Assembly: GCA_037043015.1 (NCBI GenBank)
Contig: CM073329.1
Span: 51,448 to 115,447 of the forward strand
Source of the DNA: Bryum argenteum
Taxonomy: Eukaryota > Streptophyta > Bryopsida > Bryales > Bryaceae
DNA length: 64,000 nucleotides
Direction: 5' to 3'
The notes under the pieces are model-generated. The model was not told the origin of the DNA, ran no database searches, and saw nothing but the letters and a program-made list of their open reading frames with translations. Positions 32,601 through 44,165 of the stretch are shown here, one piece after another. Within the stretch, counting starts at the first letter, position 1. Each line of letters begins with the position of its first letter. A program made the position numbers and the translations under genes.

Positions 32601-33859
32601 CAAGAGATGGTGTGATCACTATATCCACAACCTGTAAAACAATCACAGATGAGGTACAAGAGCGGACGGGGTTGAACGTAAACTACTAAGTCTACCTACA
32701 GTAGACAAGGCAGCATGGAGTAATACGCACCATCCCCAGTACTTAATCCAATGAGGAGGTCATTGCCATCCTTCGAATCTTCGTCAAAATGGTGACATAC
32801 TGGATTGGCACCACTAAACTGAATGGCCTTGATTGGCTCCTGAAAATACAGTAGTGCGTGGACCTCAAATACAAGGCTCAAGGATGTAATAATTTATAGC
32901 AATCACCAGTAGTACAGCTCACTACTCAAATGTTACTTCGATTCGCAAAGGAACATGCACCGCACCTAAGAAGGAAGGATATAAGAAATTTAAGAATGTA
33001 TACAAATTCTACCACAATCACGAATCGACAAGCCCTAAATACTTGGAATCAAAAGAAGCCAGCCATTCTAAACATTGCGTGAAAAGAACCAATGAAAAGC
33101 TAGCGTCGTCTGAGCTGAAGAGCGAAATCCAATAAAACACAAAACCTTCGGGGAAATCACTTGCCTTGTCCAGAGAGTAGTAATCACTGATGAAGATGGC
33201 ATCGCCAACATTGAAGATTAAATACGTGCCTCCCCCATCAAAAGAGGAGGTCAAAGGACCATTGCTTAATCCCGCTGCGCTCCCCACATTACTTGCAGTT
33301 GGGGATTTGCTGCTACCGCTAAGCCTACTGGTGAACCCATTTCCTCCTCCAAACCCCAGGCTCCTACTGCCGTTCCCGGCTCCCAAAAGACGAGCAGCTG
33401 TTGAGCGCACGCCCCCAACAGTGCTGGAATTGCCACTGCTGGCAGACGATGATTGAGTGGGCTTCTCTTTCAGATGCGCCAAAGTGACCTGCAGAAACAA
33501 GGAGGGAGAGAGGGAGGAAGAGAGAGAGAGGGAGAGAGCCGGACACTAGTCAGAAAAAGAGGAAGTTGACAAGGTAGGAGCATGGCAACGGCGAGGTAGA
33601 ATTAGAAAAGTTCACTGCCCTAAAGGCGAGCAGAGCAGAGCAGAGCAGAGCAGGGCAGAGCAAGCAAAGGGCAGAGAGGGAGCAGGCGGGAAGGGGGGAT
33701 TGGGGAGGAGGAAGAATTAACCTGAGTGATGACCTTGGCCGAAAGGCTGTAGTGGGGGATCGCGGAAGGGTGGGTCTTGTCGCGCGAGAGGTTGTAGCGG
33801 CCCTCGGGCGTCTTGAAGTGAGTGCGCACGCCGGGGGTGGAGGCAGTGGACGCGGCCAT
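29691..33859 (-). CDS. WDR20/CreC-type WD40 repeat protein
   Basis: WD40 protein of the WDR20/CreC family. In fungi and animals these activate ubiquitin-specific proteases (USP12/46-type), and the plant homologues are of the same type. Eleven exons on the minus strand give 543 aa: 33859-33722, 33488-33165, 32839-32731, 32487-32394, 32049-31962, 31562-31479, 31298-31202, 30976-30889, 30773-30668, 30476-30381, 30098-29691. Conserved blocks include [13 protein letters not shown] (exon 1), a Ser/Gly-rich insert (exon 2), [60 protein letters not shown], and [19 protein letters not shown]. The C-terminus ends in a last blade ([12 protein letters not shown]). Intron 2 has a GC donor (AAG|GCAAGT). 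Intron 1 carries GCAGA repeats. A MITE lies about 320 bp upstream of the start. Confidence 0.9.
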
Positions 33860-34176
33860 GGGGGACAAGGCAATCAGCGAGGGCGGAGCATGATGGAGGT
33901 GAAGTAGGGTAAAGAGAGGAGCCGCGAAACAAAACGAGCAAGACCGGCAAACTAGGCAACGCAAGCGAGATGCAAGTGATAAACATAGAATAGAGGGTGA
34001 GGGGGTGGGGGTGGGGGCCGCGAAGGGCGAGGAAGAGCAGAGTGTGATCGGAGAACGACAACACGGCGGCAGCAGGCAAAGCAGCAGGCAACAACAAGTA
34101 AACTTACTAACAACAGCACATCAAGTCCAGGTAAAGCCACAGGTGGGAGTGGAGGTGACAACCCCCAGAGGGAGTA

Positions 34177-34533
34177 AGGTAGCGACACCCATTCCTGTGA
34201 CTTTAAGCTAATTATCATATTTCTGAATGAGGAGTATGAGAAATTATTATACCAGGGGAAAGGCAATTAGATTTTAAACTCAAATGTATCGAAAAAGTCA
34301 TGTTATTGTAAAATTTGTGTTCGTTCTTGATAATCAAAGTCAAAAATTGATTTGCACATTTTGATTGTGTCTAAATGGCCTTGATTCCGTGACTTGGAGA
34401 AGCAAATTCTGCCACTATACCTTTACTGCATTTAGTAATATATGTTCTCAACACATGATCAAAGTCACTCGGATTGAGATGCCCTGTATGCTGACGCAAA
34501 TAGGTGCAGTAACGGGAATGGGTGTCGCTACCT
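34177..34533. mobile_element. MITE with TA target duplication, 357 bp
   Basis: TA at 34175-34176 and 34534-34535 flanks inverted ends AGGTAGCGACACCCATTCC and its complement. The interior is noncoding. The TA duplication suggests Tc1/mariner-type mobilisation. It shares the AGGTAG start with the MITE at 59283. It sits just upstream of the WDR20-like gene. Confidence 0.75.
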
Positions 34534-37500
34534 TACATTGAAGATGTCTCTCAGCTTATGTGCATTCCTCTTTTACTTTTTTTGTTTTTTTCTCTCTCTC
34601 TCACTCTTTTAACTTTTCTTCCCTTTCTCCCTTCGAGCATCCTTGTGTGCTTCACCCTGCACAACTCCTTCGCCTTTCACTCTTCATTCTTTTCTCCTCA
34701 TATTGTGAACTGAGGTGGAATCTTCAGAAACTATTGATCACCAACCAATGGCCTTTTCATAGAATTTTGAGGGTATCATCTTTGCAACCCATCAAGTGCT
34801 TCCTACAAGTCAAGCTGGAAGTAGTCGATATTGTATGCGTCTCACCACCTCATGCCAAGAAGACAATTTAAATTCTAAAAATATTAAGGGATTGCTCCCT
34901 ACAAAGATAATTGATGATTTTTTCTTTTTTTAGTCAAGCCGAAAATACGTGTTGACATGCCCATGGCCCAACATAGCGATGCCTTAGTGGCTATGAAAGG
35001 TCGCAATAGATACCTTCTTGAAGGATTATTGCATCCATCAAAATTGAATTTAATCCCTAACTATAATTGAAGACAAAATTTGTCTTTTGCTATTTCAAGC
35101 AGCCTAGGTTTCTGGATTACAATTAATATTTTTTATTAAGATTCTTGTTAGGTGTTCTTTATACTACAAGGTGTGCATATTACCATTACTACAAGGTGTG
35201 CATATAACCAATTGCACAGTCAAATTTCAACTTTTGAATCTTCTAGGGCAATTCTCGGGATAAGACCCAAGATGGTGCAATTTAGATTTACCTTTTCCTT
35301 CTTAGTTCTTTTTGAAATATGTTCAAAACCAAGTCACTACTCAAATTCCAAAGTGACTCAAGTCAAAAAGTTCACCAATTCTACATGGGAAGCCTCAAAA
35401 AATTACAGAAACAATGTCCATAGTTTTAGAAATTTTGGAAAAGTTTCTCACGAAAAGTGTCAAGAATTGAGATATTGGAGTTTTTCAAAAAATTAAAATC
35501 AAAAAAAAAAAAAAAAAAAAATCACAAATTCATAAAGGCACCTAATTTCCGTTCAATTTATTTCAAATTGAGAATTGTCATTCCGCAATATTTAACTTGC
35601 CAAATTTGCACATCTAAGGCAAGATTTGACCTCCCAGGAAACAATTTAAGTTTTTGCCCTGGAATCATGTGGGAACCTTCAATTTTTGCATAAGCATACT
35701 CAACTTGGTTACCTACATGGAAAAATATGAGCAAAATGTTTGGTGTAGCAATCACGAGCTTGCCCTTTGCACCATGGGAACACACATCCTTTGTAATGCC
35801 TAGAAAAACTTCTATTGCAACTTTGAATGTTAGGATCTCACAAATGATAAACATCCAACAATTAATTTTTGAAAGAGTGTCTAAAAACAAGGTGTACAAG
35901 ATCTTACTCTTGGAAGTCAAGAAATAGTCAAGAAAATATAACATACACCCGGGAGTCCATGGAGCTTGAAAATAGAAGTTTAGGGGTTTCATGCTCTCAA
36001 AAACACAAGGAAATTTAGGAATTAATCCTTGAAGCTTCTTGTGCATTTTTGGAGCTTGAAACCTCAAAAATGCAATTTCTACATCTTTGCAGTCTCGAGA
36101 GTGTGAACCAAGTTTTCTTAATTTTTTTAGAATTCCAACCATAAGATTTCATAATTTAGCCACTCATTAGTCACTATTCCAGAAATTGATCATTGGATGT
36201 TTGGATATTATAATCTTGCATATAAGGTTGCCCTTGTAGAATTGGTAAACTTTTAAACTTTATGCCTTTGGGACTTAAGTAGTGATTTGTTGATAAAAAT
36301 ACTTTTAAAAAAAAAAGAGTTTTTCTGCACGACGTGGGTGTGAAAACTAAATTTGGCCTAAAAAAACTCTAGAAATGATAATTTACTTTGCAATTTGTTG
36401 CACACACACCTTGTAGTATAGGGAACACTCAATAAAAATCTTAGTCAAATATTAATTCTAACCCAAAAACATAGGCTACCCAAAATGACAAAAGACCCCT
36501 TTGGGGTGCAAGGATAGTTAGGGGGTTAAAAATGCCAACTCAACTTGGCTTTAGTGAAAAGATAATCACTTCTCCCTAGCTTGACTTGATTGATTTTTTA
36601 TTATCTCTTTTGCCTCTTGACTTGTCACTTTTACACTTGTTCACTTTCACAAGGAGCTCTTGAAGCTTACAACAACATAAATAAACTTGCCGCAAACTAG
36701 GAGCAATATAGAGTAAGAAGAATACGTTTTACAACTCACAACATTTATTTGATTATTTTTTCATTTCCAAATTCCTATTCAAGTTGCAAAGTGACACAAT
36801 GGTAAACTTGAAGATTTACATTAGCAAGATTCAAAGTTTTGAGCTATTAATTTTTATTTTTCTTCTTTAAAACTAATTCCAAGTCTGAGGTCTAGGGATT
36901 TTTGTTGAACGTAATGCATACTTTACCGTATTGTCATCTTCATACCTTCTTTCATAATAATTTGCAAAGAAGTGGAAAAGCGTAATAAGTCTGTTAAATT
37001 TTTATAAGCGCACTAAACCTAGTTACCTTAATGGAAAAGAATATGAGCAATTTCTTTGTCAAAACGATCATTAAACCCTCAACACCCCTGGCTATTTTTA
37101 GCCAAAAGAAATTCTATTTTGAAAAGAGTGTCATGGATGAAAATGAAGGTAAGCTAATCAAATATGTAACATTGGATAAGATAACTCAAGATTGACCCAA
37201 TTTAGCTAAGAGTTAGTCTCCACTAAGATATTAGTTGCACTAAAACTAAGGGAACTAAGAAGGTATCAAAGGGTTCTAAGATTAGAAGGGAAAGTATATA
37301 TACTTTAAGAAGTAATTGTCCCTTAAATTAAGAAAGCAACTAGGCACGGTGGGGAGGTATATAAGACCCTCCGAGTCTAAGAGGAATCCACTATCTTTTC
37401 TCTAATATGTATATTTGGGTTAGGTTGAGTTTAAGGGATCTTTAGAGGTTACTCTCACCTTTGCCGTGGTTTCTTTCATTACAATCAGGTACTCACTCAG

Positions 37501-39255
37501 TGAAATTTGCATTTATACTTTGTACTACGTAAATTCCATTTCTAGAATTTGAGGGTACCCGTTTTGTTGATTTCAAGCCACCTTGCTAACGTTTTAGCAG
37601 TACATTCCACTGTCAAATGAGATCCCCTTACAAACTTTCTTGAAGACAACCTATGCTTTTACACTTGAGCCAAAGAGACAAAGTTTGGTGGTTGTGCTAG
37701 GCATTATTGTAAAGCTCCTGGTATCCACTATGAGTATATGAGAAAAAAGTCCCCGGAAAAAGAAATTATATAGTTCTCACTTTACTTGTACTGGGTTCGC
37801 CAAAGTCGTTGTAGGAAGCCAACTAGAGTAGTTTAATTGTAACAATACATGTATTGACCAAAAGGATGAGACTTTTGTCTCGTCATTCTGAAACAATCAA
37901 TGTATATCAAATGTAAAACAGTTGAAACAAGAGCATTTCAGATTGTAAAGCAAAACGGACTGCTCGACTTGGTGAGAATTCGTGTTCTTTGGAATAGACC
38001 TGAAGGAGCTTTAGTCCCTTCGCAACTGAGGTGTTGGGATTGATCACTGCTCGATGGCCAGGAGTCACCAAAGATGAGAGGCGGCCTATAAATTGCTCGT
38101 GGTGAACCCAACCACAACTCTCCCGCTCCCCGGTTTGAATTTCAATAATACTTTACATACCGGTATCGGCCTGCGGCCAACCGCCGTGAAGCCCACTTCG
38201 AGGGTGAGGCCCTCTCTTTCAACAATCAGTTGAGCGGGTTTCGATGTCATCAAAGTAGTGTGGAGTATCGTTCATTACGAAAGATGCACTTCTGTAATCC
38301 ATCTTCTTACATGGTCAGTTCCATATAAGGGCACCGTGCACTTGAGTCTAGTCCAGATCCAGATTCTTGTGAATTGTCGAGAATTGTAGGCGGATTCATG
38401 TAGAGCGTTTTTATAAATATGTGTGGAGATCCACAGTCCCTCTGACGGGAGTCCATGTGCGCCTTGCTGATCGTCATGCTGGTCCTGGCATAAATTTCTA
38501 CATTTTGCTCTCTGAGATTTAGGGTCCTTGATGTGCGACGAGGAGAGGATAGTGGAAACAGTTGAGCTATGCTCATGGTTTGCAATGGGAAATCCTAGTG
38601 GAAATCAAAGAAGTCCTGCAGATAAGATACCTCATTTCGGACAGTATCTAGTTTGGCAGGGTGAAATTGACTGAGCAAGCAAAACTGTACAAGACATATG
38701 CCAGCACAGATGTCGTCGTTGAAATGGGACCACATACACACTTCCAAGCAGGCAGAAATCAGACAGATATGAAGGCTTGGTCGGATGATTTCACAAGAGA
38801 AATGCCGTAAACGCCAACTTGATATTGATACATCGCTCTCATGAGCCAGCCAGCAGCCCGCGCACCTGCGGTGGCTGCTAGAGAAATAGGATTTACAAAC
38901 ACAATTTAACTACTCCAGACTGCTTCAGGATATGCCCAGACACGTCGTGCCTCACGCGTTCCTCTAAGAAATTTGGCACTTACTCACCCAGATCTGGCGC
39001 TATACGAAGCAAGGGCGGCGATGAATTGGGAAGCATGGCCTTGCCTCCGATAAAAGTGAATTAGTCTCCGTCAAAATTGCAGGACAGTGGAAGTCGAAGA
39101 GGAGCACAAGAAGAGGAGCAGCCAGCATAGGTAATGCCTGACTGCCGGCCAAGCGAGCGGCAATGCCAACACCAATCAATGCCACTCACACTACTCCTCA
39201 CCCGCCGGCCGACCAAGCGGGCAACGGGCGTTTGGGCCCGCCGGATGCCAGTACC
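34534..39255. other. AT-rich intergenic region
   Basis: I see no gene I can support. It contains diverged noncoding repeats (35280-35580, 35690-35760 and 37000-37090 share segments with 43650-44350), a poly-A run near 35500, and a promoter-like TATATAAGACCC at about 37350. It also has GC-richer DNA from 37950 to 39255, which may include PSB27 3' sequence. The minus frame at 38307-38585 has no recognisable motif. Confidence 0.5.
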
Positions 39256-39849
39256 CTATCGGCCTCGGTTAAGCGCCTTCTCGGCGTCCTTCACCTCGTC
39301 CAGGATGCGGTCCTTACGCTTGGCCGGAATTGGGTAAGTAGCGCCGAAGCTCACGAAATGGCCGCTGATGGCGTTAATGACGGAATACATGTTGCTGAAT
39401 GACGGTTTTCCTGCCACCTTCTTGGCCTTCCGGTACTTGGCCACCCAGTCGTTGCCTGCCTGCCTCAGCTTGGCTACCGCCGCAGCCTTGTTGGGGTCGG
39501 TCTTTTCCAATGCCAGCGTCGTGCGCACCTGCTCGATCACGTCACTCGTTTCCCGCTTATAATCCTCGTCCGCATCTGCCCGGGCACCAGACACAGCGCC
39601 AAATGTGGACACCAGCAATGTGGCAATCGAGAGCTGGCGGCGAGACAAGGCGGGGACATCGGAGGGATCAGTGGCCGATGCGGAAGCAGAAGCAGAGGCT
39701 GCGTGGCGCTGCGACAGGCACGGGGCGGTTGCATTGCGCATCAAGCTCGAGGCAGAAGAGCCAGATTTGGACGACGAGGAAGGGTTAGAGGGCGTTAGAC
39801 TACAAGGCGAGTGGTGGAAGACCGAAGAGAGGTGCAATGCGGACGCCAT
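39256..39849 (-). CDS. PSB27: Photosystem II repair protein PSB27, chloroplastic
   Basis: Single-exon gene of 197 aa from the ATG at 39849; a longer in-frame start at 39966 is less likely. PSB27 is a lumenal factor that binds CP43 during assembly and repair of photosystem II. A Ser/Ala-rich transit peptide is followed by a twin-arginine-like signal (RRQLSIATLLVSTFGAVSGA) with likely cleavage after ARA. The mature four-helix protein begins DADEDYKRETSDVI and carries the family blocks TDPNKAAAVAKLRQAGNDWV, AKYRK and ISGHFVSFGATYPIPAKRK, ending AEKALNRGR. It most resembles the PSB27-H1 form. It is divergent from the gene starting at 40490, with 640 bp between start codons. Confidence 0.93.
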   Translation of the reverse strand: MASALHLSSVFHHSPCSLTPSNPSSSSKSGSSASSLMRNATAPCLSQRHAASASASASATDPSDVPALSRRQLSIATLLVSTFGAVSGARADADEDYKRETSDVIEQVRTTLALEKTDPNKAAAVAKLRQAGNDWVAKYRKAKKVAGKPSFSNMYSVINAISGHFVSFGATYPIPAKRKDRILDEVKDAEKALNRGR

Positions 39850-40489
39850 AGCCGGGCCTGAAGCTGCAGCAGCAGGTAGGCGAGAGAGGGAGCGAGAGTG
39901 TGGAAGTGGAATTTCGAGAGGAACGAGAGGAAGACAGCAACGGAGTATCAAACGAGGGTGCAACAATCGCTCTGAATTCTCAAGTCATCCAATACGCCCT
40001 GGAGTTGCCTGCGATTGTGGATGAGAATGACGACGGACGGATTGCAAAGCACGCAGAGGTCCAAGAACGACGCGTCCCCGCCTAGCCTCGGCCCCTCGAC
40101 CCCAGTGGCAGAAACGCATTGGAGCCTCGCTTGTGGATAAAAAGCCCATATCTCCTCTCCGCCCGTCCTTCCGTCCGCCCGAACGAGCCTCTCCGGCTCC
40201 TTCGTTCGTCCGCGAACTGTTTTCGTTCGTCCTGGGTTTTGATTCTCCTAATCAGTTGGTTACAGGGTTGTCCCCTTCCACCTTGCCCTGCGCAACCCGT
40301 CTGTCTGTCTGTTCCCTGCTGCTGCTATATTCCTACCCTCGTTCGCTCCTAGCGTCATTGCCCTCTCTTTCCTACTCTTCTCTTTCCCTCTCTTCCCTTC
40401 CTTTCCCTTCTCTTCCGTCTTTTCACCCAGTCCCTCGCAAAGTTACCGTTTTCGCAGTCCATCGCTCTCTCTCTCTCTCACGCGCGCTC

Positions 40490-42582
40490 ATGGCTGATGT
40501 TATGGAGGAGACCGATGATGCTCATGACTCTGCCGAGGCTTCCGACTACGATCAATCGACAGCCGAACATGCTACCCCGGATGTTGGTGCCGCTCGTGCA
40601 GCCCTGGATGCTGTGGTGAAAGAAAAGGATCATGTCCACGTCGAGAATAACTTGCTGTCCGACCATCTCATGGTACCGTCCCTCATCTGTCACTTTGACT
40701 GCCCACAGTATCTCCTCTCCTCTTACGACTTAACGTTTTACGTCGGATCAATCGTTCCGTCTCGGGGTCCATCCATGCCTCCTCATTCCTATGATAGCCT
40801 GCGGTATCGGATTGCGAAACCGACATCCCACCCTTTTTATTGTAAAACTGCTAGTAGATATTCTCCAAGGCATGCTCACCCGCCCTTAGAGTCACGCGTG
40901 GCCGTACAGCACGAGTGAATGTTTCCAAATAGAGCATTTCTAAAGGGCAGGAAGGTGGACGGTCTTGCTCTTTTAGCTACTTCCCCTGGGTCCGGTCTGA
41001 CGTGCGTCATGTATGGGGATTTAAATATACATGGGTACGTTGATCTGTTCAAGTTCTCGGATTCTCCTCGTTCTCCTACTCACGAGGATGTGCGAGTGTG
41101 GAGCTGCATTGTTATGTAGAGGCTCATGATGCGCTCTGGGAGCGGAGACAACATGCAAACCATTCAACTGGATTCCTTGGAGGAGCTTGACGAAGTGTAC
41201 GAGGAAGTGGCGGAGAATCAAGGGTTCGTCCCGGCCGGTATGTCAAATAACCTTCCTTCGCCTAGCTCCGACGGCCGCCGGGAGTCGGGTGCCTATCGCC
41301 CTTCTTGGATGCGCAGTTCACAGGAGACAGCTCAAGGCTTGAGCATGGAGGAACGATGCGACATTGCAGTGGCAGAGACCAAATGTATTCAAGATCAGAT
41401 GAACATTTATCGGTGAGCACTTGTTTCTTTGCCGGGCTGTATTTACCAAAGTTCTGACTGATGGTATTCTTTGGCCTCAACCTTCTGTATCATTACGGAC
41501 CAAGACTGACCTTCACGCTCTTCGCTTCTCGAAGCTTTTTGTGAGATTTGCAGGCACGAAAGTGAGCGCATGTGGGATGAACTTCAGGCCGCATATGATG
41601 AATCTGAATTGAGAATTGGTGAAATTCGAAGAGAAATCTCAGATTTCCGCCGTGAAGTCATGGCTGAATCTGCCGACAGGGGTGCAAAATACGCAAGTTC
41701 AGAGCATGTGTTGAAGTAACGACTTTCTCATGTTGCTTAATATACTGCTACGCTTTGTGTGCTGTATTTTCAGAGTGAGTGCAGTATTTCCGTACCAACT
41801 CACATCTGGAAACAACGCAGTCAGGTTCCTGCAGCAGAGAATTAAGACCACCCGCTTTAAAATAGAGAAGCTCCGGGAGCGTAACGCTACACTCCACGGG
41901 AATATCGCTAAAACCGGGACAACCCTTGAAATGAAGAAAGATCTTTCGGATGTTCTGCATGCAGTGGACTTCGATCAATTAGCAATACAGAAACAGCAAC
42001 TTGAGAATCGTCTTCGTGATCGTGATAAGGAAGTCTTCCATTTGAAAGGAGAGAACCTCAAAACTGAGAAGGTGACCTCATCATTTTCAGCGGATCTGCA
42101 GTTTATTCTGCCAGTTCACGCCCCTTGAAAGTATTATAATGCGCACTTTGATTGATAGAATGCTGTGCAAATCTGAATCATTAATATTTAACGCAAAGTT
42201 CAGGCATTGGAGAAAGCGCAAGCCCAATTAAACTTGCTGACTGAACAATATAAAGTCATCAAGGAAACATTAAGCGAGCGAAAACCTCAGCTAATACGCG
42301 TGAAGGAAGATATGGCGAAGGCATTAGAGCAGAAGGTAAGCTTACAGTTTCTAGACATGGAACGGCATTAGAGATAGGATGTCGTTGACTATACGAAATT
42401 GGGTTGTGTAAGAAAGTGGAATACTGAGCACGCAGGCACAAGCGCAAGAAGCATTCACACAGTATGTCAAGGAACGAGAAGGCTCAACGGAGGGTGAGCA
42501 AAAGCCTTCGGTGATGGAGTATCTGGGACTGAAGAAGAAGGTGTCGGGTTTGCAACAAATTGCGCACACAATGCAAATGAAG
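40490..42582 (+). CDS. CCDC96/CCDC113-like ciliary coiled-coil protein (3' end uncertain)
   Basis: I read six exons: 40490-40672, 41120-41412, 41554-41715, 41774-42071, 42204-42335, 42436-42582. All join in frame, giving about 405 aa. The acidic N-terminus (MADVMEETDDAHDSAEASDY) precedes a long coiled coil. The signature region RFLQQRIKTTRFKIEKLRER ... DVLHAVDFDQLAIQKQQLEN ... LNLLTEQYKVIKETLSERK matches the conserved domain (DUF4201) shared by CCDC96 (FAP184) and CCDC113 (FAP263), axonemal proteins linked to the nexin-dynein regulatory region. The frame may end at a TGA/TAA shortly after 42582, or the gene may be truncated by the AT-rich repeats that follow. The exon 3/4 junction (LK|VSAVFPYQ) is the least certain. 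In a green plant this implies motile sperm. Confidence 0.75.
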
Positions 42583-43530
42583 GTACTTCTTCATTATTTG
42601 GTTGCACAGGGTGATTAAGCATGAGAGGAGAATTTGTTACCGTGCTCATCGATCATCACCAGCGTGGCCACTGAGGATAGTGCACGGAAGTCGTCCAACA
42701 GCGAGGCGAATGTCCTTCGATGGCTTGTTTCTAGTCTGTAAGTCCCTCGTGGGGGCGTGAGGGTTCTCTGCACTGGCATCTTGCCTTCTGCGTATGCATA
42801 ACAGCTCCACAAAAGTTATTACCCTACCTGCGTTCCCTTCAGTTTTGTACGTCATCAACCATAATTATATCTAATCTTTAAGCGAAAATGTGACACATGT
42901 TGTCTTACAGTTGAAATTAAGATTGAGAACCTTTCAAAATCCACTCTCACATATCAATTTAAACATCGACCTTGTCAATACAAAATCTATTGTATCATCA
43001 CAAAATTGATAACAATGAAAATTTATTGATCTATATAAAGAATCAATTATGGGACCTTGAGTTTGCTTACTAATAATTTGTGGAACTCGTGTATTGGTGT
43101 AAACGAAGTGAGTGTTTCTCAAAGAAAACTTAGTGAAATTGGTGCAATGGTCTAGAAGAAGGAAGTGTATATGGTTTGCTTGAAAGAAATAAAGGCTTTG
43201 ATAATTGCCAAACAATGTTCTATCTAGAAAATAAGTTTTACACAATGAGGCACATTTTGTACACACAAGTGTGTTTCAACATGGTGACATGGACCTTGTT
43301 GTAAGAAGACCCTCAAAGCTTTTTGAAGAATTTATCTCATACTTTTTTGAGCACCAATAATTAGCTAGGAACTTTAGATACTCTTTTAAGTAATCAAAGT
43401 TGTTAGTTGTTATGTGAAAACCTTCAATTCTCAAAGGGCCTTGCTTGAGTTCCTTCCAAACTTAAGGCTAAATAATGAATATCCTACGGATATTCTACTT
43501 AGAATTTTATGTGGGAGTTGAGATACATTC

Positions 43531-43604
43531 TAAGCATGTTATCTACTTTAACCCTATAGTTCATCAAAGCATGTTATCTACTTTAACCCTATAGTTCATC
43601 AAAG
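43531..43604. repeat. 36-bp tandem duplication
   Basis: GCATGTTATCTACTTTAACC and the following CTATAGTTCATCAAA occur twice back to back without change, so the duplication is recent. Confidence 0.85.
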
Positions 43605-44088
43605 CCAAAACAACTTTTTGTAATTTTAAGCAGCATGGATGAAGGGGTTAAAAGTAACATTTTCTTATAAGATTTTTACCAAGTGTCACTATATTACAAA
43701 GTGTATGTGGTACAATTTGCAAAGCCATATTCCAATTTTTTTACCTTCATATAGAAATCATAGGTATCAAACCCAAAAAGGAGAGAATAAATTTAGTCAA
43801 TAATTATATCTATTTTTTGAAATATGTTCATATCCATATTAATACTTGAGTTCCAAAGTGTCCCCAAGTCAAAAACAATTACAAGGGAGGTTAAAAAATT
43901 ACAAAAAAACAAATCTTCATATTATATCTTCGAATATTTTTCGAATTCAAGATTTCGAAATATTTCCAAAATCTTTGTCCTTAAAATTCACAAACTCACA
44001 AGGGCACCTACTCACCGTTCAACTTTATCTCAAACCAAATATACGTAATATGTGATGCATGTTTTTATATTTTATTATAACCATGCAT

Positions 44089-44091
<3 letters not shown>

Positions 44092-44161
<70 letters not shown>
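44092..44161. repeat. AT dinucleotide microsatellite
   Basis: About 34 uninterrupted TA units, flanked on the right by TTTA repeats. Confidence 0.97.
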
Positions 44162-44165
<4 letters not shown>

